From Periweissella cryptocerci (GTDB taxonomy: Bacteria; Bacillota; Bacilli; Lactobacillales; Lactobacillaceae): DNA of 64,000 bases. Within the stretch, counting starts at the first letter, position 1. The number at the start of each line of letters is the position of its first letter. Of this stretch, positions 26,270 through 36,254 are shown piece by piece. The DNA is taken from positions 2,852,001 through 2,916,000 of the forward strand of contig NZ_CP037940.1 of NCBI RefSeq assembly GCF_004358325.1. The letters run 5' to 3'. A program made the translations under genes and the position numbers. Below the pieces are notes generated by a model. The model was not told the DNA's origin. It worked only from the letters and a program-made list of their open reading frames with translations, and ran no database searches.

Positions 26270-27307
26270 ATGCCAATTCCATATTTGATTACGAAATTGC
26301 GGGCCGATGAGTGGCGGCGGACAAAAGTCATTGCAAATGCGTGGCAATCAACGACCACGACCATGTCAACGGCATTTTGGGCGTTGGCGTATGACATGCT
26401 CCCAGAGATTGGCTTATTCAGTACAGATGTCGAAAAGCAACTGTTGCAATTAAAAAACGGCGGTTTGGTGGAATTCAACGAGAGCGGTTTGGTCCGGTTA
26501 ACAAGTAGTGGGCTGGCCGCTCAAGCTGACTATCGTGATAATCATTACGTACCCCAGCATTTACAAATAAATTTAATGGCGGATGTGCGGGCGTTCCAAG
26601 ATGTATTCCTATTAGTGAATCAATCGATTTCAGAATTGGCGCACCATAACGCTAAGTTTTATCCATATCAGATTGACTTGCGAAATCAATGGCAAGTCAA
26701 GGCGTGGTTAAAGGCTCATCCGCGAGAGGAATTAATTAACGCTTGGCGCGAGGCATTAACTACGTGGCTTGTGACCCAAGACGAGTTGGATGCTGATTTA
26801 TTTGCGGCAACATTATTTGGGTATGAGATGAACGGTCAGTTATTGCAAGCTCTACCAGGACGGCCGGAATGGGTCGAAACGGATTGGCTCTTATGGCAAT
26901 TAGATTGTTTTGCGAGTTTGATGACGACCGGTCTAGAACAGCAAAATATCATTGGCGAACTAGTGGGGTTAGTTGGGCGAGATATGTTATCCGAAAGTAA
27001 CGTTGCTTCAATTCAAATGTGGCAACAAGGGCAATCATTTGAGCAAGTGGCCCATTCACGGCGATTAAAGCTTAGTACCATTCGTGAACATATTCTACGT
27101 GGCGCGATGTTTCGCAATTGGACACCCGAGCAAGTGCGCTCAATTGTGCCACCAGCTGAACGGATGAAACTGTTTGAGACATTTGATGTGCAACCATTTG
27201 ATCAGTGGGTGTATAAAGATTACGCAAATGGGGATGATCCAATATTTTTTATGTATTTTCGATTATTCCAAATTGCACAGATTAAGGAAAGGGCGGCGAA
27301 AGCATGA
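26270..27307 (+). CDS. YpbB-like helicase-associated helix-turn-helix protein
   Basis: This 345-residue protein overlaps recQ by 4 bases. Its C-terminal part (MWQQGQSFEQVAHSRRLKLSTIREHILRGAM) is a helix-turn-helix of the type found in helicase-associated proteins, and its place immediately before a recQ-type gene matches ypbB before recS in Bacillus. The N-terminal region has no recognised fold. A role in helping or regulating the helicase is inferred from linkage. Confidence 0.75.
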   Translation: MPIPYLITKLRADEWRRTKVIANAWQSTTTTMSTAFWALAYDMLPEIGLFSTDVEKQLLQLKNGGLVEFNESGLVRLTSSGLAAQADYRDNHYVPQHLQINLMADVRAFQDVFLLVNQSISELAHHNAKFYPYQIDLRNQWQVKAWLKAHPREELINAWREALTTWLVTQDELDADLFAATLFGYEMNGQLLQALPGRPEWVETDWLLWQLDCFASLMTTGLEQQNIIGELVGLVGRDMLSESNVASIQMWQQGQSFEQVAHSRRLKLSTIREHILRGAMFRNWTPEQVRSIVPPAERMKLFETFDVQPFDQWVYKDYANGDDPIFFMYFRLFQIAQIKERAAKA

Positions 27308-28749
27308 ACGAAACGGAAGTTAAAATGCATGCCATTTTAAAAGCACAATTCGGCTTTGATGATTTCCGCCCGGGCCAAGAAGAAGTCTTAACCGCGTTAC
27401 TAGTTGACCAGCAAAATGTTTTAGCGGTGTTGCCAACTGGTACTGGGAAAAGCTTACTATATGAATACGCAGGTTACGTGCTTGGTGGGACAACGGTAAT
27501 TGTGTCACCGCTCCTTTCTTTGATGCAAGATCAAGTTGCACGGTTAAACTATCATGGACAACGGCAGGCAGTCGCGATTAATTCAATGATGAAGCCGGCC
27601 ACGAAGAATTTTGCCTTGCAACACTTAGAGCAATTCCGCTATATCTTTATCGCACCAGAAACGCTCGTTCAAGAACCCGTGATGCTAGCATTACAACGGT
27701 TGCAAGTGAATTTGTTTGTTGTAGATGAAGCCCACAGTATTGCACAATGGGGACCGGATTTTCGCCCCGACTATCTTGAACTAGGGCGAGCATTTCAGCA
27801 ATTAGGACAACCACGATTGCTTGCATTAACCGCAACGGCTAGCGAAACGGCGCGCCACGAAATTTTAGCCCAGTTTAATTTGCCGGTCGCGCCACAAACT
27901 ATTTTATATTCAGTCAATCGCCCCAATATTCATTTGCGCACAGAACGATTAGCGGATGATAAGACGAAGCAACAACGCTTATTGAGTTTGGTTAAAGAGT
28001 TACCAGGCGCCGGGATAATTTATCTTTCGAGTAAAAAGTTAGCCGATCAGTTGGTCATAACACTCCAACAGGCAAACGAACGGCGTGTGGCGGCATACCA
28101 TGGGGATGTGACTGGTGACCAACGTTACGCAGTCCAACAACAATTCATGGCTAATCAATTAGACGTGATTGTCGCGACGTCGGCCTTTGGCATGGGAATT
28201 GATAAAGCTGATATTCGTTGGGTCATCCATTATCATTTATCGAATGATTTAGAAGCATATGTGCAAGAAATTGGCCGGGCTGGGCGTGATCAACAACCAG
28301 CGTTGGCGGTACTCTTATATGGACAAAACGATGAGTACTTAGTGCGCAACTTAATCGATACCAGTTTGCCAGTTGAAGGCGACATCCAACATTTTTTCAA
28401 GCGCACTCCAAATTACACGTTTGACCCACAACATGAACGCTTATTGAACTACTATCAAAACCGCGGTCTTAGCGCAGCTCAAGTCACGCAACTTTTTCGC
28501 CAGCGTGTTGGCTTACGGTTTCGCGCACTCGCAGCAATGCTTGACTATATTGAAGCGGCGGATGATAAACGTAATTATTTGTTAAAGTATTTTGGTGAAA
28601 CACCATTAGAAGCGCCAGCCGATGGTAATTGGTCAACTGAGCAAACGCCACTGGATATTCCGGCATTAAACTTGCCAAGTGCAGTTGAACAAGTTCCAAA
28701 TTTGGGCTTGTTAGGGTGGCGTGAGACGCTAGAAAATTTGTTTGGCTGA
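27304..28749 (+). CDS. recQ: ATP-dependent DNA helicase, RecQ family (short form)
   Basis: This 481-residue protein has RecQ motifs: FRPGQEEVL, LPTGTGKSLLYEY (Walker A), DEAHSIAQWGPDFRPDY (DEAH box with aromatic loop), LALTATAS, IIYLSSKK, and TSAFGMGIDKADIRWVIHYHL with EIGRAGRD. It is shorter than E. coli RecQ and no HRDC domain is visible, as in Bacillus RecS. It unwinds 3'-5' at forks and repair intermediates. It is coupled to the YpbB-like gene by an ATGA overlap. Confidence 0.93.
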   Translation: MNETEVKMHAILKAQFGFDDFRPGQEEVLTALLVDQQNVLAVLPTGTGKSLLYEYAGYVLGGTTVIVSPLLSLMQDQVARLNYHGQRQAVAINSMMKPATKNFALQHLEQFRYIFIAPETLVQEPVMLALQRLQVNLFVVDEAHSIAQWGPDFRPDYLELGRAFQQLGQPRLLALTATASETARHEILAQFNLPVAPQTILYSVNRPNIHLRTERLADDKTKQQRLLSLVKELPGAGIIYLSSKKLADQLVITLQQANERRVAAYHGDVTGDQRYAVQQQFMANQLDVIVATSAFGMGIDKADIRWVIHYHLSNDLEAYVQEIGRAGRDQQPALAVLLYGQNDEYLVRNLIDTSLPVEGDIQHFFKRTPNYTFDPQHERLLNYYQNRGLSAAQVTQLFRQRVGLRFRALAAMLDYIEAADDKRNYLLKYFGETPLEAPADGNWSTEQTPLDIPALNLPSAVEQVPNLGLLGWRETLENLFG

Positions 28750-28812
28750 AAATCATCAACTTCTAGCCGATATATGGTACAATAATGTTTGAAATTTTTT
28801 AGGAGGAGAAGC

Positions 28813-29469
28813 ATGAGTCAGAATAATAATGACCAACAAAAGCAACCTTGGGATTCTTCCTTTGGTGGCGAACAGTCAGAAGAAAATTTGCCATCGCGGA
28901 CATCAATCCGTAAACGTAGCAAACGTTCAACTTTTATTTTAAGTCTCCTAATTCTGGCTGTAATTTTACTTGCCGCAATTCCGGTTTATCGATTTGTGGT
29001 CGATGTGAACAGTTCCAATACACCGAGTGATGACGTTGCAAGTAGCCAAACAACGGTGAAAACTTCGGAGCCCTCATCAAGCAAGGCTGAGTCAAAGTCT
29101 GATGATAGTGCTGCCAGCAAGAAAGCTGCCACAGAAAAAGCAGCTGAAAAATCTAAAGCAAGCAGTCAAAAAGCAGCTAAGGCGGCTAAAGCTAAAGCTG
29201 CCAAAAGCTCTTCGATAGCAGCTAAGGAAGCTGCCGAGGTATCATCTGAAAAAGCCGCAAATGCAGCTTCAAAGAAAGCCGCTAAAGCTTCAAGCAAAGC
29301 TGCTGCTAAGGCCAAAAAAGACAAAGACAAGACATATGCGACTGTGACAGAAGTGAATGGTTACCGTTTTGCGCTCGCGCATGGGTTAACATTGGCTGAG
29401 TTACAACATTTGAACCCTGGTGTTGATTTAAGTAGTGTTCACCAAGGTCAAAGTTTACGTGTTAAGTAA
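28813..29469 (+). CDS. LysM-domain membrane-anchored protein (YpbE-like)
   Basis: The ATG at 28813 follows AGGAGGAGAAGC. The 218-residue protein has a cytoplasmic N terminus, one membrane segment (about residues 42-62), a long Ala/Lys/Ser-rich low-complexity linker, and a C-terminal LysM domain (NGYRFALAHGLTLAELQHLNPGVDL). It lies between recQ and cmk, as ypbE does in Bacillus. It probably binds peptidoglycan from the membrane. Confidence 0.85.
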   Translation: MSQNNNDQQKQPWDSSFGGEQSEENLPSRTSIRKRSKRSTFILSLLILAVILLAAIPVYRFVVDVNSSNTPSDDVASSQTTVKTSEPSSSKAESKSDDSAASKKAATEKAAEKSKASSQKAAKAAKAKAAKSSSIAAKEAAEVSSEKAANAASKKAAKASSKAAAKAKKDKDKTYATVTEVNGYRFALAHGLTLAELQHLNPGVDLSSVHQGQSLRVK

Positions 29470-29496
29470 ATATTTTTGGATAGGATCGTAGTAAAA

Positions 29497-30192
29497 ATGA
29501 CAGACAAAATGCAAGTAGCAATTGATGGCCCAGCTTCGGCCGGTAAATCAACAATTGCTAAGATTATCGCTAAAGAATTTGGTTATATCTACGTTGACAC
29601 TGGTGCAATGTACCGGACAATTACGCTCGCAGCAATGCGCGCAGGCTTAATTGTGCCTGGCCAAGAAACGGTCGATGAAGCCGCTGTAACGGCTTTGTTA
29701 CCAAAAACGTTGATTGGCTTTACACCTGATCCAGCCGGACAACGGGTTTTCTTGAATGATGAGGATGTTAGCGAAGCTATTCGTCACAGTGATGTGAATG
29801 GGTTAGTTTCGATGATTTCAGCAATTCCTGCTGTGCGGACAGATTTAGTTAAGCGCCAACGTGATATCGCGGCCTCAGCTAGCATTGTGATGGATGGCCG
29901 TGATATTGGAACTACTGTTTTACCTGATGCACAAGTAAAGATTTTCTTAGTAGCTAGTGTTGAAGAACGTGCGGCCCGGCGTTTTAAGGAAAATCAAGAA
30001 AAGGGGATTGATACTAACGATACGCTAAGCGAAATCGAAGCATCAATTGCTCGTCGTGATTACCTTGATTCTCACCGCGAAGTTTCACCATTGGTCCAAG
30101 CTGCTGATGCACAACTTGTTGATACAACTGGCATCGATATTCCAACTGTATCAGCGAACATTGCATCAATCATCAACGAAAAGTTGAAATAA
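29497..30192 (+). CDS. cmk: Cytidylate kinase
   Basis: I prefer the ATG at 29497 over an upstream TTG at 29476. The 231-residue protein has the P-loop [43 protein letters not shown] and the [14 protein letters not shown] signature. It phosphorylates CMP and dCMP. It precedes rpsA, the usual order in Firmicutes. Confidence 0.96.
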   Translation: MTDKMQVAIDGPASAGKSTIAKIIAKEFGYIYVDTGAMYRTITLAAMRAGLIVPGQETVDEAAVTALLPKTLIGFTPDPAGQRVFLNDEDVSEAIRHSDVNGLVSMISAIPAVRTDLVKRQRDIAASASIVMDGRDIGTTVLPDAQVKIFLVASVEERAARRFKENQEKGIDTNDTLSEIEASIARRDYLDSHREVSPLVQAADAQLVDTTGIDIPTVSANIASIINEKLK

Positions 30193-30268
30193 AAATAAAA
30201 AGATAGTAAATTAGAACGAAATAGGGTATTATATACTCTAGAGTCGTTTTATTGGAGGATTGTTTTTC

Positions 30269-31471
30269 ATGAGTGAAGAAAACAACGAATTTTTAGCAGC
30301 ACTTAACGCCGCTGACGAAATTAACGTCAACGATGTTGTTAAGGCACAAGTTTTAGGTTTTGACGAACAACGTCAAACTTTAGTATCAATCGAAGGCACT
30401 GGTCTTGAAGCAGTTATTCCTGTTCGGGAATACTCAAACAACCCAGAAGCTGATATGACAACCGAATTAAAAATTGGTGATGTCTTAGATCTTGTCGTTA
30501 TCCGTAAAATCGGTAGCGATAAGGAAGGCGGTTCATTCCTTGTTTCTAAGAAGCGCCTTGAAGTTAAGAAGGCTTGGGAAACTCTTGAAAAAGACCACAA
30601 GCCTGGTGATATCCTTGAAGTACCAGTTATCCAAGCCGTCCGTGGCGGTCTTGTAGTTGACGCTGGTGTTCGTGGATTCATCCCTGCATCAATGATCGAA
30701 AACCGTTTTGTTTCAGACTTGAACCAATACAAGGGTCAAACTGTTCGTGCACAAATCGTTGAAATCGACCCAGCGGACAACCGCTTGATCCTTTCACGTC
30801 GTGCCGTTCTTGACGCTGAACGTTCAGAAGCTGTCGAAAAGGTCTTCTCTACTCTTAACGTTGGCGACATCGTTGAAGGTAAGGTTGCTCGCATGACTGA
30901 CTTCGGTGCATTCATCGACCTCGGTGGTGTTGACGGTCTTGTTCACGTTTCAGAACTTTCATACGACCGCGTTTCTAAGCCTTCTGACGTATTGTCAGCT
31001 GGTGAAGATGTTAAGGTTAAAGTTCTTGCATTGGACAAAGACAAGCAACGTATCTCATTGTCAATCAAGCAAACACAACCAGGTCCTTGGGACAAGGTTG
31101 CTGAAGAAGCACCAGAAGGCGCAATCCTTGATGGTACTGTTAAGCGTTTGACTGATTTTGGTGCGTTTGTTGAAGTTGCTGCCGGTGTTGAAGGTTTGGT
31201 TCACATTTCACAAATCTCACACAAGCACATCGAATCACCTTCTGATGTATTGAAGTCAGGTGAAACTGTTAAGGTTAAGGTCTTGTCAGTTGATCCAGCA
31301 GCGCAACGCTTGAGCCTTTCAATCAAGGCCCTTGAAGAACGCCCAGCATCAGAAAAGTCTAACGACAACCGTCGTGAAGACAACAAGTCTGCATCATCAT
31401 CAGATATCAAGAACTATTCTTCTGACGACGATGACGAAGGTTTCACACCATTCGCTGATTTGTTGAAGTAA
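30269..31471 (+). CDS. rpsA: 30S ribosomal protein S1
   Basis: The ATG at 30269 follows GGAGG (30254-30258); an in-frame TTG at 30260 is too close to it. The 400-residue protein has four S1 RNA-binding repeats, the last two with VEGKVARMTDFGAFIDLGGVDGLVHVSEL and a similar block about 85 residues later. The C-terminal ~45 residues are acidic and disordered. Four repeats rather than six is usual in low-GC Gram-positives. Confidence 0.96.
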   Translation: MSEENNEFLAALNAADEINVNDVVKAQVLGFDEQRQTLVSIEGTGLEAVIPVREYSNNPEADMTTELKIGDVLDLVVIRKIGSDKEGGSFLVSKKRLEVKKAWETLEKDHKPGDILEVPVIQAVRGGLVVDAGVRGFIPASMIENRFVSDLNQYKGQTVRAQIVEIDPADNRLILSRRAVLDAERSEAVEKVFSTLNVGDIVEGKVARMTDFGAFIDLGGVDGLVHVSELSYDRVSKPSDVLSAGEDVKVKVLALDKDKQRISLSIKQTQPGPWDKVAEEAPEGAILDGTVKRLTDFGAFVEVAAGVEGLVHISQISHKHIESPSDVLKSGETVKVKVLSVDPAAQRLSLSIKALEERPASEKSNDNRREDNKSASSSDIKNYSSDDDDEGFTPFADLLK

Positions 31472-31484
31472 TTTGACTTTAATA

Positions 31485-31514
31485 AGAGAGATCGGCTTGC
31501 CGGTCTCTTTTTTA
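31485..31514 (+). terminator. rpsA terminator
   Basis: GAGATCGG and CCGGTCTC form a stem followed by TTTTTT. Confidence 0.9.
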
Positions 31515-31613
31515 TTTAAATGAAAAGTATCTGGCCGATATTTTTCTAATTGAGAAACGCGTTTGTGTCGTTTCGGAAACTTAACTTAACGTATAGAACC
31601 AAAGGAGGCTCTT

Positions 31614-32924
31614 ATGGCTTATCCACTCGTAGCGATTGTTGGTCGCCCAAATGTTGGGAAATCAACTATTTTTAACCGTGTCGTCGGTGATCGTATTTCG
31701 ATCGTTGAAGATACACCAGGTGTGACGCGTGACCGAATTTACGCGCGTGGCGAATGGCTTGGACGTGAATTCCGCTTGATTGATACTGGTGGGATTGATA
31801 TTGACGACCAACCATTTATGAAACAAATTACGGAACAAGCTGAAATCGCCATTGATGAAGCTGACGTAATTATTTTCATGGTTAGTGCCCTTGAAGGGTT
31901 AACTGATGCCGATGAACGTGTCGCAAAAATTTTGTATAAAGCTGATAAACCGGTCATTCTCGCCGTCAACAAGGTTGATAATGTCGAAAAACGTGCGGAA
32001 ATCTTTGATTTTTATGCGTTAGGTTTTGGCGAACCATTCCCAATTTCTGGTGCACACGGTATCGGTCTTGGTGATATGCTTGATGAAGTGATCAAGTCAT
32101 TCCCTGAAGATACTGGTGACGATGATGAAGATAAGATTAAGTTCTCATTCATCGGTCGGCCTAATGTTGGTAAGTCATCATTAGTTAATGCTTTGCTCGG
32201 TGAAGAACGGGTTATCGTGTCACCAATCGAAGGAACGACGCGTGATGCCATCGATACTAAGTTTACCGATGAAGATGGTGATGAATTTGTCATGATTGAT
32301 ACGGCTGGTATCCGTAAGCGTGGTAAGGTATACGAAAATACTGAAAAGTACTCGGTTATGCGTGCCATGCGTGCGATTGATGATTCTAACGTGATTTTGA
32401 TGGTCTTAGATGCCGAAACTGGTATCCGTGATCAAGATAAGCACGTGGCTGGTTATGCCCATGAAGCAGGCCGGGCCATCATCTTAGTTGTCAACAAGTG
32501 GGATACACTTGAAAAAGACAACCACACAATGCAAGAATTTGAAGAACACATTCGCAACGAATTCAAGTATTTGGATTATGCGCCAATTGTCTTCGTTTCT
32601 GCAAAAACCCACCAACGTTTGGATAAATTACCAGCGTTGATCAAGGCTGTCAACGAAAACCACAAGAAGCGGATTTCAAGTTCTACCTTGAATGAAGTCT
32701 TGTTGGATGCTATTGCTACAACACCAACGCCAACTGTTCACGGGAAGCGTTTGCGTATTTACTATGGTACGCAAGTGGCAATTCAACCACCAACATTTGT
32801 TATTTTCGTTAATGACCCTGAAATGATGCACTTCTCATACCAACGTTTCCTTGAAAATCAAATTCGGAATGCCTTTGATTTCACTGGAACGCCAGTGCAC
32901 TTAATCATTCGTGAACGTAAGTAA
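31614..32924 (+). CDS. der: Ribosome biogenesis GTPase Der (EngA)
   Basis: This 436-residue protein has two tandem GTPase domains, each with GRPNVGKS (about residues 10 and 184), DTGG/DTAG and NKVD/NKWD, and a C-terminal KH-like domain. It acts in 50S subunit maturation. AAAGGAGG precedes the ATG. The cmk-rpsA-der run is typical of Firmicutes. Confidence 0.97.
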   Translation: MAYPLVAIVGRPNVGKSTIFNRVVGDRISIVEDTPGVTRDRIYARGEWLGREFRLIDTGGIDIDDQPFMKQITEQAEIAIDEADVIIFMVSALEGLTDADERVAKILYKADKPVILAVNKVDNVEKRAEIFDFYALGFGEPFPISGAHGIGLGDMLDEVIKSFPEDTGDDDEDKIKFSFIGRPNVGKSSLVNALLGEERVIVSPIEGTTRDAIDTKFTDEDGDEFVMIDTAGIRKRGKVYENTEKYSVMRAMRAIDDSNVILMVLDAETGIRDQDKHVAGYAHEAGRAIILVVNKWDTLEKDNHTMQEFEEHIRNEFKYLDYAPIVFVSAKTHQRLDKLPALIKAVNENHKKRISSSTLNEVLLDAIATTPTPTVHGKRLRIYYGTQVAIQPPTFVIFVNDPEMMHFSYQRFLENQIRNAFDFTGTPVHLIIRERK

Positions 32925-32934
32925 ATAAAAACAA

Positions 32935-32964
32935 TAGGTCTAGTCATTGAATTGGCTAGGCCTA
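32935..32964. terminator. Hairpin after der
   Basis: TAGGTCTAGTCA and TGGCTAGGCCTA pair over 12 positions with a few G-T pairs. There is no clear T-run, so termination is uncertain. Confidence 0.45.
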
Positions 32965-33039
32965 TGTTAGTCAAATTGGTTATGCGGGAGTTACTTAACT
33001 GGAATGGCTCCAAGCTGATGAAATACGAGGTGAATTACT

Positions 33040-34308
33040 TTGGAAACTGCATATTCTGAACAAATGTTGACAGCGTTAAGCGCCGGTCAACTCGAGGAAG
33101 CACAACGCGTGTTTGCGTTAGCTTTACGGCATGATGACGATGATATGTTATTTAGTTTAGCGGAAGAATTGTATGGTTTAGGTTTCTTAAAACAATCCAA
33201 GCGGACGTATTCGAAATTATTGGAAACTTATCCCGACGCCGATGAAATTCGGATTGGTTTGGCCGATGTTGCCATTGATGAAGACGAAATTGATGAAGCT
33301 TTGGGTTACTTGAGCGAAATTGAAGAAACTTCTGATGCATATGTCGAAGCATTATTAGTAACAGCTGACTTGTATCAAACTGAAGAATTATACGAAGCTA
33401 GTGAACAAAAGCTCTTGAAAGCCTATGAACTCGCACCGGATGAACCAGTGATTTTGTTTGCCTTGGGTGAATTTTATTTCAACATGCGCCAATTCAAGCA
33501 GGCGATTACTTTCTACAAGGAAATGTTGTTGCAAGGGCTGAAATCATTCTCACGGGTTGATTTAGTTTCACGAATTGGGGTCGCATACGCCCAAGCTGGT
33601 AACTTTGACAACGCGATTGGGTATCTTGAACAAATTCACGAAGCCGATATGACGGCCGACGTACAATTCCAATTGGGCTTTACGTATTTCCAATTGAAAG
33701 AATGGGAAAAAGCTGCCAAAGCCTTTGAAGGTTTGGAAGACATGGATAACCAGTATGGTAGTTTGTATCCATATTTAGGCCAAGTTTATGTTGAGTTAAA
33801 CCGTTTGGAAGATGCGTTGCGGACGTTCCAAGCAGGGTTAGCGGTTGATGAATTCAATGAAAACTTGTATCGTTTGGCAGCAGAAACGGCCATTAAGTTG
33901 TCTGATGATGACCAAGCCATTAAGTACTTCCTACAAGGCTTAAACATCGAACCCGATGATACAACGATGGTGTTGGAATTATCAAACCTCTATGTCCAAA
34001 AGGGTGAAGATGATAAAAACGTTGAATTGTTGAGCGCCTATGTCCAAAATGATGAAATTGATCCCCAAATCTACTGGAATGCCGCTAAGTCATTAGCCCG
34101 CGTTGACCAATGGGATTTGGCCCGGAAATACTGGGAAGCAGCACAACCATATTTCATGGAAAATGGTGATTTCTTACGCGAAGCATTTGATTTCTGGCGT
34201 GAAGACGGTGATTCTGCCAATGCGATTGTCTTAGGACAAGCGTACTTGAAGGTTGAACCTGAAGATACGGAAATGATTGATGCCGTAGATTCGCTCGAAA
34301 ATTACTAA
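33040..34308 (+). CDS. Tetratricopeptide repeat protein
   Basis: This 422-residue protein is accepted with a TTG start at 33040 because GAGG lies 9 bases upstream. It is made almost entirely of TPR repeats (patterns such as PVILFALGEFYFNMRQFKQAITFYKEML and AYAQAGNFDNAIGYLEQI). Acidic TPR proteins after der (or after a histone-like gene) are common in lactobacilli. It is a scaffold for protein contacts; the partner is unknown. Confidence 0.9.
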   Translation: METAYSEQMLTALSAGQLEEAQRVFALALRHDDDDMLFSLAEELYGLGFLKQSKRTYSKLLETYPDADEIRIGLADVAIDEDEIDEALGYLSEIEETSDAYVEALLVTADLYQTEELYEASEQKLLKAYELAPDEPVILFALGEFYFNMRQFKQAITFYKEMLLQGLKSFSRVDLVSRIGVAYAQAGNFDNAIGYLEQIHEADMTADVQFQLGFTYFQLKEWEKAAKAFEGLEDMDNQYGSLYPYLGQVYVELNRLEDALRTFQAGLAVDEFNENLYRLAAETAIKLSDDDQAIKYFLQGLNIEPDDTTMVLELSNLYVQKGEDDKNVELLSAYVQNDEIDPQIYWNAAKSLARVDQWDLARKYWEAAQPYFMENGDFLREAFDFWREDGDSANAIVLGQAYLKVEPEDTEMIDAVDSLENY

Positions 34309-34320
34309 GATAGTATCCGA

Positions 34321-34356
34321 AGACGACTTTTGTAGCGATACAGAGGTCGTCTTTTT
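34321..34356 (+). terminator. Terminator after the TPR gene
   Basis: AGACGAC (34321-34327) pairs with GTCGTCT, followed by TTTTT. Confidence 0.88.
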
Positions 34357-34370
34357 GTGATTCTATTTTG

Positions 34371-34504
34371 TCTGACGTGGAATTGAATATAATTGATCAC
34401 ACTGCGTGCTACCACTCCGTTAGTTAGTAATAAATCTCAAACTAGTGCCTAAGGTAGATTCCGTGGCACGTGAGTATTCTTAAACAAATGAGAATCTCAC
34501 GCTA
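34371..34504. repeat. Dispersed intergenic repeat, copy B
   Basis: It begins TCTGACGTGGAATTGAATA, carries CACTGCGTGC like copies A, E and F, and ends GAGAATCTCACGCTAA, a diverged form of the shared right end. It sits just past the TPR gene terminator. Confidence 0.65.
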
Positions 34505-34866
34505 AATGGAGCCTTTTTTCATATTTTACAAATGCAATAATATTTATGTCGCCATTAATCTGCACAACGAGTAATATAGTGTGACAAAGAAAACGCGCAA
34601 TATCAAAATGCAATTAATTCAGCGCCGGTTTATTGAACGTTTTTTCACATATTTGCATTTTATCTCACTAGGACGGCTAATGTCGATAGTTAAAATTGAT
34701 ACGTGAGTATGTTATTGTGCGGTGCAAATGCTGTTCCATCAATGATTTGGTTAGGGTATTCTAATAATGGTATTCATTATCGCCGAAAAATAAATATATG
34801 TTTTTATTGTGTATTAATGAGCATTATAGTGCTATAATTTTATCAAATGAAAACTAGGAAAGTCGT
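34505..34866. other. AT-rich gap with no gene
   Basis: About 360 bases of AT-rich sequence. GCTATAATTTTATC (TATAAT 34833-34838) is a likely -10 element for the membrane protein gene downstream; no convincing -35 is seen. Nothing else was recognised. Confidence 0.6.
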
Positions 34867-35265
34867 TTGAGAGATATATTTAAAATGATCATTGAACTAA
34901 TAACAATACTAATTTGTCTTATTATTGTACCAACAGCTGTCGGCATTATTTTATTTAATATTAATAGCTTATGGCTTAATACTATTGGGCTGGTAACTTT
35001 CATGGCGCTGTTTGTACTGGCGTCGCCCCCAATGTATGACTTCTTGGAAGGTTCGCATCCCCACAGCCCCGAATGGTTTAGTAAAGTTGGCCATTGGCTT
35101 GTTACAATGGGGGGCAATGACAAATCAGGTGTTGTTTGGTCTTTGAGCTTTTTTGTCTGGGGCGTCTACGTAATTATTTTGCTAGGAAATGTTTTGGCGT
35201 GTGTGAAAGCTAAGAGGCAAGCTGTGCGGCGACTAGGGAAGGTTGATGAATCAGCTCTAAATTAG
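34867..35265 (+). CDS. Small membrane protein (DUF3899-like)
   Basis: This protein of up to 132 residues uses TTG at 34867 (AGGAAAG just upstream) or ATG at 34885. It has hydrophobic segments near residues 8-30, 35-53 and 90-112. SPPMYDFLEGSHPHSPEWF separates them. The layout resembles DUF3899-type membrane proteins, but I am not sure of the family. It lies alone after a long gap, before the pRiA4b ORF-3-like gene. Confidence 0.65.
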   Translation: MRDIFKMIIELITILICLIIVPTAVGIILFNINSLWLNTIGLVTFMALFVLASPPMYDFLEGSHPHSPEWFSKVGHWLVTMGGNDKSGVVWSLSFFVWGVYVIILLGNVLACVKAKRQAVRRLGKVDESALN

Positions 35266-35346
35266 GCTGACCGAGTTAATAATAATTAACACAAGCAGAG
35301 CTAAAATGGTAAGATGGAAAGAATAACTTACGATAAGGAAATTGCG

Positions 35347-35952
35347 ATGCTTACACTTAATTTTGAATTACTCGACGCTGTGAATCCCTCAACGCGGGAG
35401 GTTTTAGTACCTGAAAACTTTTCTTTTGCCAAACTACATACGTTAACCCAATTGCTGTATGGTATGCAAGATTCCCATTTGCACCTGTTCAAATCCACCG
35501 ACGATGTTGTTCAGGTTTTTGCGACCTTTGATAAAGAAGGTTACGACGAAGCGATTTACTATCAAGAAAGCGCGGCGACGAGCAACTTGCTTGAAAAACC
35601 GATTGATAAAACAATTTGGTATGAAGATGAGTTGAGCATTGATGAAGTGATTGTGCCGAGCCAGCCGTTTGTTTACGTTTATGACTTTAATGATGATTGG
35701 GAAATCGCAATAACGCGTGGTGCGATCGATGAAAATGCCAAAAAAACTGATTCACCAGTTGTCCTGAAGACAGTCGGATCAGATATTATTGAAAGTATTG
35801 GTGGTCCGGTGGGTTTAGCGCATCTGCAAGCTGTTTTGGACGATCCAAGTAATGAAGAATATGATGACTATGTCGCGTGGCTGCACGACACCGAAATCAA
35901 TGTGCCCACTACATGGGGATTAAACAACATGATTCAGCAATTTTTTAAATAA
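35347..35952 (+). CDS. Plasmid pRiA4b ORF-3-like protein
   Basis: I chose ATG 35347 because AAGGAA ends 6 bases upstream; an ATG at 35314 lacks such a site. The 201-residue protein has the pattern FSFAKLHTLTQLLYGMQDSHLHLF, then YVYDFNDDWEIAI and GGPVGLAHLQAVLDDPSNEEYDDY, that marks the pRiA4b ORF-3 family. Function is unknown. A terminator follows it. Confidence 0.8.
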   Translation: MLTLNFELLDAVNPSTREVLVPENFSFAKLHTLTQLLYGMQDSHLHLFKSTDDVVQVFATFDKEGYDEAIYYQESAATSNLLEKPIDKTIWYEDELSIDEVIVPSQPFVYVYDFNDDWEIAITRGAIDENAKKTDSPVVLKTVGSDIIESIGGPVGLAHLQAVLDDPSNEEYDDYVAWLHDTEINVPTTWGLNNMIQQFFK

Positions 35953-35959
35953 CAAGCAG

Positions 35960-36009
35960 CGCCCCCCGATTTCAGTTATCCGCGGATAAAATGGAATTTG
36001 GGGCTTTTT
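35960..36009 (+). terminator. Terminator after the pRiA4b ORF-3-like gene
   Basis: GCCCCCCGATTTC pairs imperfectly with GGAATTTGGGGC and is followed by TTTTT; an inner stem TCCGCGGA lies in the loop. Confidence 0.8.
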
Positions 36010-36024
36010 GCGGTTTTAGCTATT

Positions 36025-36072
36025 TTAGCGTGGAATTCTCATTTCTATAATTTTATTCAATCCCACGTCAAA
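36025..36072 (-). repeat. Dispersed intergenic repeat, copy C (minimal)
   Basis: This 48-base copy in opposite orientation holds only the two ends: TTAGCGTGGAATTC and ATTCAATCCCACGTCAAA. It looks like the smallest form of the family and shows that the ends alone can be present without the middle. Confidence 0.7.
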
Positions 36073-36185
36073 CTCAATAGGCGGTATCCTTAAACAGCGG
36101 TATATCATAGTATTACGAACGTTAAGCCGTAGAAAAATCTATGAATGCCCTTAAATTACATGTTTTATCTAAATTACGAGTAGTC

Positions 36186-36218
36186 TTTACAAAATCTTCA
36201 CACCCAATAACGTATAAT
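36186..36218 (+). promoter_or_regulatory. PHO-box-like direct repeat and -10 of the polyphosphate operon
   Basis: TTTACA (36186-36191), five bases, TTCACA (36197-36202), then TATAAT (36213-36218). No normal -35 is placed 17 bases from the -10. Bacillus PhoP binds TTHACA repeats about 11 bases apart and activates promoters of this layout, so phosphate control is likely but inferred. Confidence 0.6.
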
Positions 36219-36254
36219 AGTAACTAATAACAATTACGAAATGGGGGCGATTAG

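Noticed and set aside
29476..29496. TTG start for cmk
   Set aside because: It would add seven residues not expected in the family, and the ATG at 29497 is better placed.
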